Shown in pieces: positions 7,874 through 15,806 of a stretch of DNA of 26,005 nt. The translations under genes were made by a program, and so were the position numbers. This stretch comes from MVRV01 sp964646755. GTDB taxonomy: Bacteria; Desulfobacterota; Syntrophia; Syntrophales; Smithellaceae. How positions within the stretch are numbered: position 1 is the stretch's first letter; each line of letters opens with the position of its first letter. The notes beneath the pieces were generated by a model, which did no database searches, was not told the origin of the DNA, and worked only from the letters and a program-made list of their open reading frames with translations. Where the stretch lies: the NCBI GenBank assembly GCA_964646755.1, contig CAZYIE010000044.1:1-26005 (forward strand), read 5' to 3'.

Positions 7874-8596
7874 TTGTTGAAAGAGCAATTATTGTTATTA
7901 GTACAGCTTCAGGAATGCGACTCTCAGTTGGTGAAGATTTTTGGCAAGAAAAAAACCCTGCCGGACAAAATAGATAAACTTGATGAGGCATTTCGCATTT
8001 TTCAGAAAGAAATAGAACATAACAAAAGAAAATTTGATGAGGTCAAGGTTCGCCATGTTGAATGTGAAAATAAGATCAAAAAAATAAATGAAGGAATGAT
8101 AAAAACAAAGGAACGTCTCCTGGAAGTAAAGAACAACAAAGAATATCAGGCCATGCTTAAGGAAAACGAAACAGCTGAAGTAATGCGCGGTGATGTGGAA
8201 ACGTCAATCATTGCGATATTGGACGAATTGGAGAAATTGTCTGTCCTGGTGAAAAAAGATCAGGCAATTTTGGACGAACAGAGAAAAAAATATGAGGAAG
8301 AAAAGAGGCTGATTGAGGCTGATTTGGATTCCGTAGATGCTGATTTTGTGAGCTGGGAGCAAAAACGTATTGAATTAAAGGGTAAAGTGCCTTCTGATCT
8401 TTTGGCGAGATACGAAAGGATTAAGAAAAGCAACAACGGTGTCGGCGTTATTTCCGTCTGGAAAGCAACCTGTAATGGTTGTCATATGAATATTCCACCG
8501 CAACTTTACAATGAACTGCAAAAAACATCAGAACTGATTTCGTGTCCTAATTGTCATCGGATCATGTATTTTCAAGATATGGAAAAGACTGCCTAA
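7874..8596 (+). CDS. Coiled-coil C4 zinc-ribbon protein (COG1579 family)
   Basis: A 240-residue protein. A long charged alpha-helical hairpin (about residues 5-175, rich in Glu/Lys heptads) is followed by a zinc ribbon with Cys200, Cys203, Cys224 and Cys227 (CNGC ... CPNC). This is the layout of the zf-RING_7/COG1579 family. A chlamydial member (CdsZ) helps type III secretion, but in most bacteria the role is unknown; binding of nucleic acid or a protein partner is possible. It starts at TTG 7874 (or TTG 7877) after a GAAGGAG ribosome site. It is followed after five bases by RNase HI, so the two are probably translated from one message. Confidence 0.88.
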   Translation: MLKEQLLLLVQLQECDSQLVKIFGKKKTLPDKIDKLDEAFRIFQKEIEHNKRKFDEVKVRHVECENKIKKINEGMIKTKERLLEVKNNKEYQAMLKENETAEVMRGDVETSIIAILDELEKLSVLVKKDQAILDEQRKKYEEEKRLIEADLDSVDADFVSWEQKRIELKGKVPSDLLARYERIKKSNNGVGVISVWKATCNGCHMNIPPQLYNELQKTSELISCPNCHRIMYFQDMEKTA

Positions 8597-8601
8597 AGTA
8601 T

Positions 8602-9012
8602 ATGGAAAAACATAACTACTGCCTCTATAGTGACGGAGCCTGCCGCGGTAATCCCGGCGAGGGCGGTGCGGGAGCCGTAATCACCGATGCCGCAGGTAAC
8701 GTGATCTGGGAAGGTAAAGAATATCTCGGTCACTGCACCAATAACATTGCCGAATATAAAGCACTTATTTTAGGATTGAGAGGAGCGCTGGCTGAAGGTT
8801 ATAAAAAACTGGATGTCTATATGGATTCGGAACTTCTCGCCAAACAGATCAATGGTTCCTACCGGGTCAAAAATGAAAATTTAAAAGTTTTAATGCAGGA
8901 TGTCCGCAGCCTGCTTTCCTCTTTTGATTCTATTCAAGTCAAACACGTTTTGCGCTGCCACAACGCCCAGGCCGACAGGTTGGCCAATCTGGCGATTGAT
9001 AATCATAAGTAA
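8602..9012 (+). CDS. rnhA: Ribonuclease HI
   Basis: Cuts RNA in RNA-DNA hybrids, removing primers and R-loops. All catalytic acids are visible: Asp11 (YSDGACRGNPG), Glu51 (NIAEYKAL), Asp75 (YMDSELLAKQ) and Asp125 (HNAQADRLAN). It has 136 residues and is compact, without the basic protrusion of E. coli RNase HI, as in archaeal or Bacillus-type single-domain forms. The frame is open further upstream to 8551, but that would overlap the zinc-ribbon gene; ATG 8602, five bases after its stop, is the natural start. The following 94 bases (9013-9106) hold only a weak hairpin. Confidence 0.93.
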   Translation: MEKHNYCLYSDGACRGNPGEGGAGAVITDAAGNVIWEGKEYLGHCTNNIAEYKALILGLRGALAEGYKKLDVYMDSELLAKQINGSYRVKNENLKVLMQDVRSLLSSFDSIQVKHVLRCHNAQADRLANLAIDNHK

Positions 9013-9106
9013 TTCTAAAGTATTCTATAAAAAGAGCTTAAAGTGCTGCTGGAAGCGACAGCGGTTAAAATCTACAAGTTAAGATTGGCGAAGTAAGGTA
9101 AAGGAA

Positions 9107-9895
9107 TTATGGTTTTTCTTCGTCTACGGCAATAAGGGATTCATAGAGACTGCGGGCCTGATCGGCGACGGCGGAGATGGAAAAATCAACGCCCTGATAA
9201 TCCGGCGTAAGTGATCCGATTAATTCTACCCTGATTTTATTGAAAGCGCGGGTGTTGAAGGAGAAGAAACCCGGACGGAAAAGTTCATTCGTGTTTTTAA
9301 TAAAGATCAGTTTCAGCGGGGCGTCACAGTAGCGGGCAATGCTGAACACACCTTTATTAAAAGACGCCAGTTTCCCATTCCGGCTCCTTGTTCCTTCCGG
9401 AAACACAAATAGATTGCCGCCAGCCGTCAGATGTTCTTTAATGCTTTCCAGATTATTAATCATTGCCGGTCCCAGCATTTCGCTCGGCGCTGAAGGCACA
9501 TAGCCGGAATTTTTCAAAAGCCAGCCGAAGAAGGGCACCTTAAAAAAAGTGTTTTTAACTATCGTCCGCAGTCGCGGCAAAAGAGAAATAAGCAAAATAG
9601 GATCAAGATAGGATAAGTGATTGCACACAATGACGGATGAATGGATTTCCCGGACTTCCTTTTGGATTGCAAATTTTGTGCGGGGGATAAGCCAGTGGGT
9701 CAAGGTGAAAAAGTTCTTCATGTGAAGATGGTTTAAATTCTGAAAAGCCGTTAGCCGATCTTTTGCAAAAAAATATGCCGGCAGGTAAAGCAAAAAGAAA
9801 AAAACGATAGAGCCGAAAAGGAAGTAAGACCATAAAAGCAGGGTGATGAAAAAATCAGTTACGCGGTGAATACTTCTTGTTAGGGGCATTTTCAT
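9107..9895 (-). CDS. PlsC-type acyltransferase in polyene-like cluster
   Basis: A 1-acyl-glycerol-phosphate acyltransferase-like enzyme of 262 residues. An N-terminal hydrophobic segment (about residues 14-44) anchors it to the inner membrane. Motif I is NHLSYLD (His93, Asp98) and motif III is FPEGTRS (165-171), which are the catalytic and phosphate-binding sites of the family. It is the last gene of a minus-strand run and starts one base after the ketosynthase stop (TGA-G-ATG), showing tight coupling. In that setting it may attach the cluster's acyl product to a glycerol lipid, as proposed for acyltransferases of aryl polyene clusters. That role is inference. A general role in phospholipid synthesis is the alternative. 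Confidence 0.88.
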   Translation of the reverse strand: MKMPLTRSIHRVTDFFITLLLWSYFLFGSIVFFFLLYLPAYFFAKDRLTAFQNLNHLHMKNFFTLTHWLIPRTKFAIQKEVREIHSSVIVCNHLSYLDPILLISLLPRLRTIVKNTFFKVPFFGWLLKNSGYVPSAPSEMLGPAMINNLESIKEHLTAGGNLFVFPEGTRSRNGKLASFNKGVFSIARYCDAPLKLIFIKNTNELFRPGFFSFNTRAFNKIRVELIGSLTPDYQGVDFSISAVADQARSLYESLIAVDEEKP

Positions 9896-9896
9896 C

Positions 9897-11062
9897 TCAG
9901 GATATTTTTTTTAGAAGCAAGATGGTATTCACTCCGCCAAAGGCGAAATTTTGCACAGCAGCTGTTTTTACCGGATGCTGGATAATTTTTTGCACATGCT
10001 TGATCATCGCGCACCGTTCATCGACCTCTTCCAGATTCAATGTCGGTGCGATGAATCCGTCCTGCATCATGTAAAGCGTAATAATTGTTTCAATGCTCCC
10101 GCAGGCAGCCATTGTATGCCCCATATAACCTTTTAAACCGACAACATAGGGATGATCACCAAAAACATTGCTAATGGCCTGTGCTTCAATGATGTCACCC
10201 ATCTTTGTGGCCGTGGCGTGAGCGCTGACTAAATCGACATTGTCAGAATTGATTTTTGCATTTTCCAAACCGAGTTTGAGTGTATTGGTTATTCCGGTGA
10301 GATTGGGCAGAATCAGATCGCCGCCATTGTTATTGCAGGCAAAGCCTATGACTTCCGCCAGAATATTCGCACCGCGCTTTCGGGCAAATTCGTATTCTTC
10401 CAGCATTACTGCTCCGGCGCCTTCGGCCACGACCAGTCCGTCACGAAAACAGCTACCGTGATTGTATCGTATTCATCGGCGCCACCGCAAAGCATCGCTT
10501 CCTGCATGCCAAATTTAACCGACTCATAACCGTAACCGATGGACTGGCTGCTGGTTGTGCAAGCCGTGCCGGAGGAAATCACGCGACCGGTAATGCCGAA
10601 CATCTTGGTAATATTGACGGCAGTTGTATGCACCATGGATTTTAGATAATCAACTGCTCCGATTGTTTTATAAGCATTATTATCTGTTGCTGCAAAAAAG
10701 TTACGGTAAATATCCCGCTGGGTAATCGGGCTGCCATGGATAGAACCAAACGCAACTCCTAATTTCCCGGAAGTTATAAATTCTTGCGGCAAGTCCGACT
10801 GCTCCAGAACCTCTTTGGCCACTTGGCAGGCGTAATAGGCACAGGGAGCCATTGTTTTGCGGTTATGCCGTTTAAAGTCATAGTTGATGGGATAGTCAAC
10901 GGTTCCATAAACTTTAGAATGGATGAAGCGGCTGATCAATTCATCTTCGCGCAAAGGCTTGATCCCGGAAACGCCGTTGAGCAGACTGCTAACTATCTGA
11001 TCTTTCCCGTGACCAATGGGGGTTATAGCCGAAGCGGCTGTAATGACTACCCTGCGTTCCAT
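9897..11062 (-). pseudogene. Beta-ketoacyl-ACP synthase, reading frame broken
   Basis: A condensing enzyme of the FabF/ApeO type that extends ACP-bound chains. The N-terminal part (11062 downwards) carries the nucleophile Cys168 in SSGTACTTSSQS. The C-terminal part (from about 10445 downwards) carries both active-site histidines, in SAHATATKMGD and KGYMGHTMAACGS, and the NFAFGGVN end. The two parts are in different frames. Near 10440-10446 the sequence jumps from GGADEYDTITVAVF to RDGLVVAEGAG. Compared with FabF, roughly 24 residues joining these blocks are missing and the frame shifts, so the missing length is not a multiple of three. It may be a real deletion or an assembly collapse. It starts three bases after the ACP stop. 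All catalytic residues survive, which hints that the defect is recent or technical. Confidence 0.85.
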
Positions 11063-11065
11063 AAA

Positions 11066-11338
11066 TTATTTTTCCCCAGCGAGAGTTGCTTTTGTCTGGG
11101 TAATCTTTTCTATATAATCGCAAATTTGACTTATTGTGCGGATATCCATGGCCAGCTTTTTTTCTTCCTGTGTCAGCTCAAAACCCAATAACTTTTCTAT
11201 TTCCAGCAGAAGTTCGATGGCATCAATGCTATCAAACCCGTATTCTTCTCTTAAATTATCATCCATGCCGGGATTTTCGACTTCAAACTCCCGCTGGAAA
11301 ATATTTTTAACTTCTCTTTCAATTTCTTGACGTGTCAT
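11066..11338 (-). CDS. Acyl carrier protein of polyene-like cluster
   Basis: A 90-residue acidic protein that carries growing acyl chains on a phosphopantetheine arm. The attachment site is Ser37 in YGFDSIDAIELL, the DSxD signature in its DSID form. Helices on both sides fit the four-helix ACP fold. It lies directly before the ketosynthase, separated by three bases, and after a 118-base gap (11339-11456) from the FAD oxidoreductase gene. It is clearly diverged from housekeeping AcpP (which has GADSLDTVELVM), which fits a dedicated ACP for this pathway. Confidence 0.92.
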   Translation of the reverse strand: MTRQEIEREVKNIFQREFEVENPGMDDNLREEYGFDSIDAIELLLEIEKLLGFELTQEEKKLAMDIRTISQICDYIEKITQTKATLAGEK

Positions 11339-11456
11339 TCTTGATTCCCATTCCGCGTATTTAATAAATATTTCTGCAATTTTTGAAAATTAGCACAAAA
11401 TAACTGCTGCGTCCAGCCAAACTGCAAAGGATGAGATTGCCTTTCCGGCTGTACAT

Positions 11457-12944
11457 TTAGCTGTCCGCGATGGTCATTGATTTGATTTCGTGTGCAAACC
11501 GATCCGTACCTACAATTCGCCTTACCGCATCAAACGAGCCTAAAATGGTGCCCAATACTCCCGGGGCCATAGCATTTTGCCCTGCCAGACATAGTCCGTG
11601 TATCGGAACATTGTTTAAAGAGGCAATTTTAAGCAACTGACGAGACGAGCGCATTACTCCATAGCAGGAACCTTCCGGAGAATTAACATAATCCCGGAGA
11701 GTTAATGGCGTAAAAACATCAAGAATCTGGGAATCTTTGAGATTTCCCAATACTTTGTCGGCCTGCTGCAAAAGATTGTGGGCTATGTTTAGTTTTTTCT
11801 CTTCATAGGCCTTTCCGCGCTTGCCGGAATTTGTGTTCTCCCATTGGCTCCATTCGCTGTATGATGATTTGGTAATAATCGAAAGCAAGTTTGTGCCCTT
11901 CGCATTTCCCCGGCGCAGTTGGTAGAATATTCCGTTTGGCGATATGTCATTTTCGTCGATATGGATGTCATAAATATTATGGGGTAACTCCGGATGGAGC
12001 TGAGCATCGACACTTACCTGAACAACTATAACCCCCTCAGTTTCCTGCAAATTTAATATGCGTTGCCGGTAAGAAACCTTCAGGTCTTCCGGCGCCAGCA
12101 GCGTGAGCAAGACTTTGGGATGAATAGCGGCAACAATAGCGTCCGCCGGCAAAGATTTACCTGATTTCAGCTGTAATCCGGCTACTTTGCCCGAATCCAG
12201 GATGATTTTTTGAGCTCCATCGTTCAGGATAAGCTGGCCGCCTAGTTGCCGGAACCGCTCGACAAAAATATCAGCCATTTTACTACCGCTTTCTTTTAAT
12301 CGCCAACTGGAAAATAAATAACTGGCCAGGATCATGTGATGAAAGATTAACGGGCAATCATCCAGAGGAACACCGTTGAGCTGTGCCGGCACGGCCATTA
12401 CATATTGCAAACCAGCAGAGGCATTGTGCTCTCGCAAAAATTCGCCCACTGAATTGAAATAGTCAATATTCTGAAAAGGGTCACCCTGATTTATCAAAAA
12501 TAAAGGATCGAGCATGCGTCCGGCAATTTCCCGTAAATTTATCATAATCGCATCAATAGCCGCCGTATCGCCGGGAAATGCCGTCTGCAGATTTTTCTCA
12601 TAAGCATCAATGCCGGTTGGCAAATCAAATATAAAATCATCAAAAATGTAACGGTCAATTACACCATCCTGGCCCATTCTTTCAAAGAGATCATGGACGC
12701 TGATGCCCAGAAGGCGGAATATTAAGCCCAAAGGCTCATCCTCACCCAATGCGCCCACGTAATGGACACCTACAGAGCAGTCCAAGCCCTTCCGCCGGTA
12801 AGAACGCATCAGTCCGCCGGGCAACGGATTTTTCTCTACCACCGTCACATTAAAGTTCAAAAGCGATAAAATAATCCCCGTACTCAGTCCGCCAATACCT
12901 GAGCCGATAATGACAATATTTTGACCTTCTATGGGAGTTTTCAT
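11457..12944 (-). CDS. CrtI/RetSat-like FAD oxidoreductase
   Basis: A 495-residue flavoprotein of the phytoene desaturase / carotenoid isomerase / retinol saturase group. The dinucleotide fold is at the N-terminus (IVIIGSGIGGLSTG, Gly14-Gly19, then the Glu of VVEKNPLPGG that holds the FAD ribose). SVGVHYVG follows, and a C-terminal TPLTLRDYVNSPEGSCYGV block resembles that of RetSat/CrtISO more than that of true phytoene desaturases. The enzyme could desaturate, isomerise or reduce conjugated double bonds. Its ATG overlaps the lipoprotein stop (ATGA), so it belongs to the same operon. The reaction here is unknown. Acting on an ACP-bound or finished polyene is my inference from context. Confidence 0.85.
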   Translation of the reverse strand: MKTPIEGQNIVIIGSGIGGLSTGIILSLLNFNVTVVEKNPLPGGLMRSYRRKGLDCSVGVHYVGALGEDEPLGLIFRLLGISVHDLFERMGQDGVIDRYIFDDFIFDLPTGIDAYEKNLQTAFPGDTAAIDAIMINLREIAGRMLDPLFLINQGDPFQNIDYFNSVGEFLREHNASAGLQYVMAVPAQLNGVPLDDCPLIFHHMILASYLFSSWRLKESGSKMADIFVERFRQLGGQLILNDGAQKIILDSGKVAGLQLKSGKSLPADAIVAAIHPKVLLTLLAPEDLKVSYRQRILNLQETEGVIVVQVSVDAQLHPELPHNIYDIHIDENDISPNGIFYQLRRGNAKGTNLLSIITKSSYSEWSQWENTNSGKRGKAYEEKKLNIAHNLLQQADKVLGNLKDSQILDVFTPLTLRDYVNSPEGSCYGVMRSSRQLLKIASLNNVPIHGLCLAGQNAMAPGVLGTILGSFDAVRRIVGTDRFAHEIKSMTIADS

Positions 12945-13627
12945 TCTGGAGTACCTTTGTTTTTTTCCGTTTTCAATTCACCTTCCAGCGGTTCGGCCTC
13001 AATCAGCGTCAGAAGGAGGGAATAATTAAAGGTCTCTTTTGCCGAAAGTTCAATGCTCGAATAAACATTTTCCGAAGTCAGATTAAGCTTGATTCGTCGC
13101 TGCCAGTTGCCGTACGCTGAATATTTATTAATATCCATCCCTTCCGGCAGTCGCGCAATAACGTCAATCCAAGCGCCGCTTTTTTCCTGCCAGCGGCAAA
13201 TCTCTGCGCCATCGGAAAGAATTCCTTTTGTCTTAATTTCCCCTTCCGGCGCCAGAAAAATCAACGTGATGTCTTCCATCATATTTTTGGCGAAATTGCC
13301 CGAATCAAAAGGCGGCAGTGCTCTTATCACTTTCAGTGTTGGCTTGGCTTCGGCTTCAAAAAGCACCATGCCTTCGGCTGTCATAATGGCGCAGGAAACA
13401 AAACGTGTTGATGGATCAACCAGTGTAATGCCGATTATTGCTCCCTGGGTTTCTCCACCTATCCGAGTTTCAATGGCATGCACAAATCTGTATGGTTCTT
13501 TTAAAAACGGCGATGGACAAACTGAAGATTTTGGCTGGGCCTGGGGCATTGTGGAATTGATTGCCGGAAGCGTCTGGCAGGAAACAAGCAGAAAAGCTGT
13601 TAAAATCAGCAGCCGTATACCTTTCAT
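12941..13627 (-). CDS. Lipoprotein, possibly DUF3261/ApeN-like
   Basis: A 228-residue lipoprotein. The signal sequence ends in a lipobox LLVSC with the lipid-bearing Cys at residue 17; Gln at +2 is compatible with sorting to the outer membrane. A Pro/Ser linker follows, and then a beta-rich domain (ETRIGGETQGAIIGITL, SCAIMTAEGMVLFEAEA). This topology recalls the DUF3261 lipoproteins that sit next to LolA-like and ketosynthase genes in aryl polyene clusters. The match is by layout and pattern, not by a firm motif. Both ends overlap neighbours by ATGA (with LolA upstream and the FAD enzyme downstream), so it is translationally coupled. A role in moving or anchoring the product in the outer membrane is inference. 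Confidence 0.7.
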   Translation of the reverse strand: MKGIRLLILTAFLLVSCQTLPAINSTMPQAQPKSSVCPSPFLKEPYRFVHAIETRIGGETQGAIIGITLVDPSTRFVSCAIMTAEGMVLFEAEAKPTLKVIRALPPFDSGNFAKNMMEDITLIFLAPEGEIKTKGILSDGAEICRWQEKSGAWIDVIARLPEGMDINKYSAYGNWQRRIKLNLTSENVYSSIELSAKETFNYSLLLTLIEAEPLEGELKTEKNKGTPE

Positions 13628-14241
13628 TCGACATCCTGAAATACGGAATGGTTAATAGATTTATTGATTTCCACATCGTTAAAATCAATTATCGTTGCCG
13701 CATTTGCACCTTCAATAATTTTGACGGACTTAATTGCCATTGTTTTTTTGGCGACGGATATTTCTACCTTTTCAATCATCCCGGCCATGTTTTGTCCCAC
13801 CGGAATAAGTGTAATCAATGTGTCTGTTCCTTCTTTGAGTGCTGCCTTAAAAGACGGGTTGCGGTCAAACTTGCCGTTCATCCAGTTGGCCACTTCGCCA
13901 AGCACAATGCGCATAGCCTGTACCCCGCCGGATTTATCTTCCACCATTTTACCGCCGGACATTATATAACGTTTCGCACCACCTTTATCGGAAAGAACTA
14001 TGCTTCTTAACGGTTTTAAATATTCCCAGCGAAAGGAATCCGGCGCAGCATAAAAAAACCTGCCTTCTGAAATAAGCGGCTTGACTAATATTTTCATCTG
14101 TTTTTTTTGCACAAAACGGGCTTGTACTGTTTTTATATTGGCAGAGTCCCGGCGCAATTGTTCAAAATTATCCGCAAAAGCGGCACAGGGCAGCAAAATA
14201 AATAATCCGAGAGATAGAAATATTAATAATCTTTTTTGCAT
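13624..14241 (-). CDS. LolA-like periplasmic carrier protein
   Basis: A 205-residue protein with a signal peptide cleaved near AFA-D (residues 23-24), so periplasmic. The LolA-type half-barrel shows in the IKTVQARFVQKKQMKILVKP segment and in SEGRFFYAAPDSFRWEYLKP, the most conserved part of the family. Housekeeping LolA carries lipoproteins across the periplasm. Paralogues in aryl polyene clusters (ApeL) are thought to carry the polyene lipid. This gene's place, 37 bases after the ketoreductase and overlapping the lipoprotein (ATGA), supports the specialised role. No housekeeping lolA partners (lolCDE, ftsK) are nearby. The specific cargo is inferred. Confidence 0.87.
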   Translation of the reverse strand: MQKRLLIFLSLGLFILLPCAAFADNFEQLRRDSANIKTVQARFVQKKQMKILVKPLISEGRFFYAAPDSFRWEYLKPLRSIVLSDKGGAKRYIMSGGKMVEDKSGGVQAMRIVLGEVANWMNGKFDRNPSFKAALKEGTDTLITLIPVGQNMAGMIEKVEISVAKKTMAIKSVKIIEGANAATIIDFNDVEINKSINHSVFQDVE

Positions 14242-14278
14242 TATTTTAACCAGTCTTTATATCCGAAGTAAAATGGAA

Positions 14279-15007
14279 TCAGCACATACCGCCGTTTATC
14301 GCTATCGTCTGTCCCGTAATATAGGAGGCATCGTCCGAACATAAAAAGCGAATTACATGCGCAACTTCCGCAGGCTTTCCTACCCGTGCCATCGGTATTA
14401 CCTTTTTAATTTCTGCAATCGGTGCATCCTTAATCATATCCGTTTCAATTAAACCAGGGGCCACGACATTGACCCGGATGCCAAAGCGCGCCACTTCCGC
14501 AGCCAGCGAACGGGACGCCCCGATCAGCCCTGCTTTTGCCGCAGAATAATTTGTTTGCCCGCGATTGGGCATTATTCCTGCCACGGAGGAAACAGAAACA
14601 ATCGAGCCACATTTATTTTTAATCATCTCCCGCAAAACAGGCTTAGTCATATTATAAAAACCCTTCAGTGTAGTATTGATTACACTATCCCATTCCTCTT
14701 CTCCCAGCAGGAGAAAAAGGCCGTCGGCATTAATTCCGGCATTATTAATCAGAACATGGATTGGGCCATGCCGCTTAACGATTAAGCTGATATTTTCTTT
14801 TGTCTGGGTTGTATTGACCACGTCAAACTTAAGCGTTTCACCGGTTCCCCCTGCTGCCTCAACTAACTTCAGTGTTTCGGCGGCCGCCAGCTCGTTTTCC
14901 TTATAATTGATGACCGTAAAATAACCAGCTTTAGCCAATTCCACAGCCGTTGCCCGGCCAATGCCGCGGCTTGCACCGGTAATTATCGCCACTTTTTTCT
15001 CACTCAT
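14279..15007 (-). CDS. FabG-like 3-ketoacyl-ACP reductase
   Basis: A 242-residue short-chain dehydrogenase. The NADPH motif is TGASRGIG (10-17), with NNAG at 88-91. The catalytic Ser is 141, Tyr154 and Lys158 (NYSAAKAG), and the NGGMC C-terminus is typical of FabG. The fourth tetrad residue, usually Asn in VNLKG, is Thr113 here (INTTLKGFYN). It reduces the keto group formed by the ketosynthase, giving substrate for the adjacent dehydratase. The ribosome site is AAGGAGC, 10 bases before ATG 15007. The best reading is a pathway-specific ketoreductase like ApeQ rather than the housekeeping FabG, since no fabD/fabH genes are near. Confidence 0.9.
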   Translation of the reverse strand: MSEKKVAIITGASRGIGRATAVELAKAGYFTVINYKENELAAAETLKLVEAAGGTGETLKFDVVNTTQTKENISLIVKRHGPIHVLINNAGINADGLFLLLGEEEWDSVINTTLKGFYNMTKPVLREMIKNKCGSIVSVSSVAGIMPNRGQTNYSAAKAGLIGASRSLAAEVARFGIRVNVVAPGLIETDMIKDAPIAEIKKVIPMARVGKPAEVAHVIRFLCSDDASYITGQTIAINGGMC

Positions 15008-15093
15008 CTCTATATTCAGCTCCTTGCAGTAATTTATGCCATTTCGCTTTCAGATAACTATGTGGCAATAAGTAAAGGGAATTGGCATTAGCA

Positions 15094-15534
15094 TTAGTCA
15101 TTTGTTGGATCTTCATTCATCCGTAAAGCCTGCAGGACAATTACAGCCAGTATTTCTTCGCCTGCTTTAACAGTACCTTTAATTACGCTATAATTATCAA
15201 ACGAATAGGAATTGCCAACACTGGCCACAATATGTGTTCCCACAGGAATTTCAGCGACGTTGAACCGGGCATCCTTGACACCAACCAACCAGCCCTTGCC
15301 GCCGGCTTTACCTTGCATTTTTCTCTTATATCCGTCAATAACGGCCCCGGTCTGAGCAACAAATTCAATCAGGACAATCGGGCTTGCCGCATTGCCGTCG
15401 CAAAGAGGCCACTGGGAGTTAACGACTGCTCCCGCCACAGCTGATTCCGATTTTATATCAATTACTTCACTTATAATTCTTATCGGGCTTCGATGCGGGA
15501 TCAAGCTTTCAATATCAACGTTCAGCATGGACAT
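15094..15534 (-). CDS. Hotdog 3-hydroxyacyl-ACP dehydratase (ApeP-like)
   Basis: A 146-residue hotdog-fold protein that should remove water from 3-hydroxyacyl-ACP to leave a double bond. The N-terminal LIPHRSPIRI with His14 matches the catalytic His region of FabZ. The helix SPIVLIEFVAQTGAV supplies the acidic partner Glu57. It departs from FabZ by lacking the GHFP...PGV motif before the helix, which fits the ApeP family of aryl polyene clusters. It is the first gene of the minus-strand operon, 86 bases before the ketoreductase. A divergent intergenic stretch (15535-15806) separates it from the acyl ligase. Confidence 0.82.
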   Translation of the reverse strand: MSMLNVDIESLIPHRSPIRIISEVIDIKSESAVAGAVVNSQWPLCDGNAASPIVLIEFVAQTGAVIDGYKRKMQGKAGGKGWLVGVKDARFNVAEIPVGTHIVASVGNSYSFDNYSVIKGTVKAGEEILAVIVLQALRMNEDPTND

Positions 15535-15806
15535 AAAACTTCAAACTCCAGAATAAAGCGAATTGAAAATGCCGGTCAGATCAATTTCGCTCCTAGCAGA
15601 AGATATATATACGGGATTTATACCACTAATCTACAATTTTAGACTAATGAGAAAATCAGGTAGAAGTCAACAAAAATTGTTTCCTTCGCTTATCTGCTTT
15701 ACATGGTTAATGTTATGTTTTGTACAGCCATGAAAATATTGCAATAAATGGTGCATTGATTTTTTTAGCTTTTTTGGATAAGAATAAAGTACTAAATAAA
15801 AAATGT
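15535..15806. promoter_or_regulatory. AT-rich divergent intergenic region
   Basis: About 270 bases between the dehydratase (minus) and the acyl ligase (plus). It is much richer in A+T than the flanking genes and should hold both promoters. Candidates are weak: on the minus strand TTGACT (complement near 15665-15670), and TATAAA near 15618-15624 (complement of the TTTATA stretch). I see no clear operator palindrome. A frame open from TTG 15720 runs into the ligase but reads unlike the family and is probably not translated. Confidence 0.4.

Noticed and set aside
15720..15806. N-terminal extension of the acyl ligase from TTG 15720
   Set aside because: The 29 extra residues are AT-rich, hydrophobic/basic and unlike the family; no ribosome site is present. 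The ATGs at 15807 or 15822 are better.
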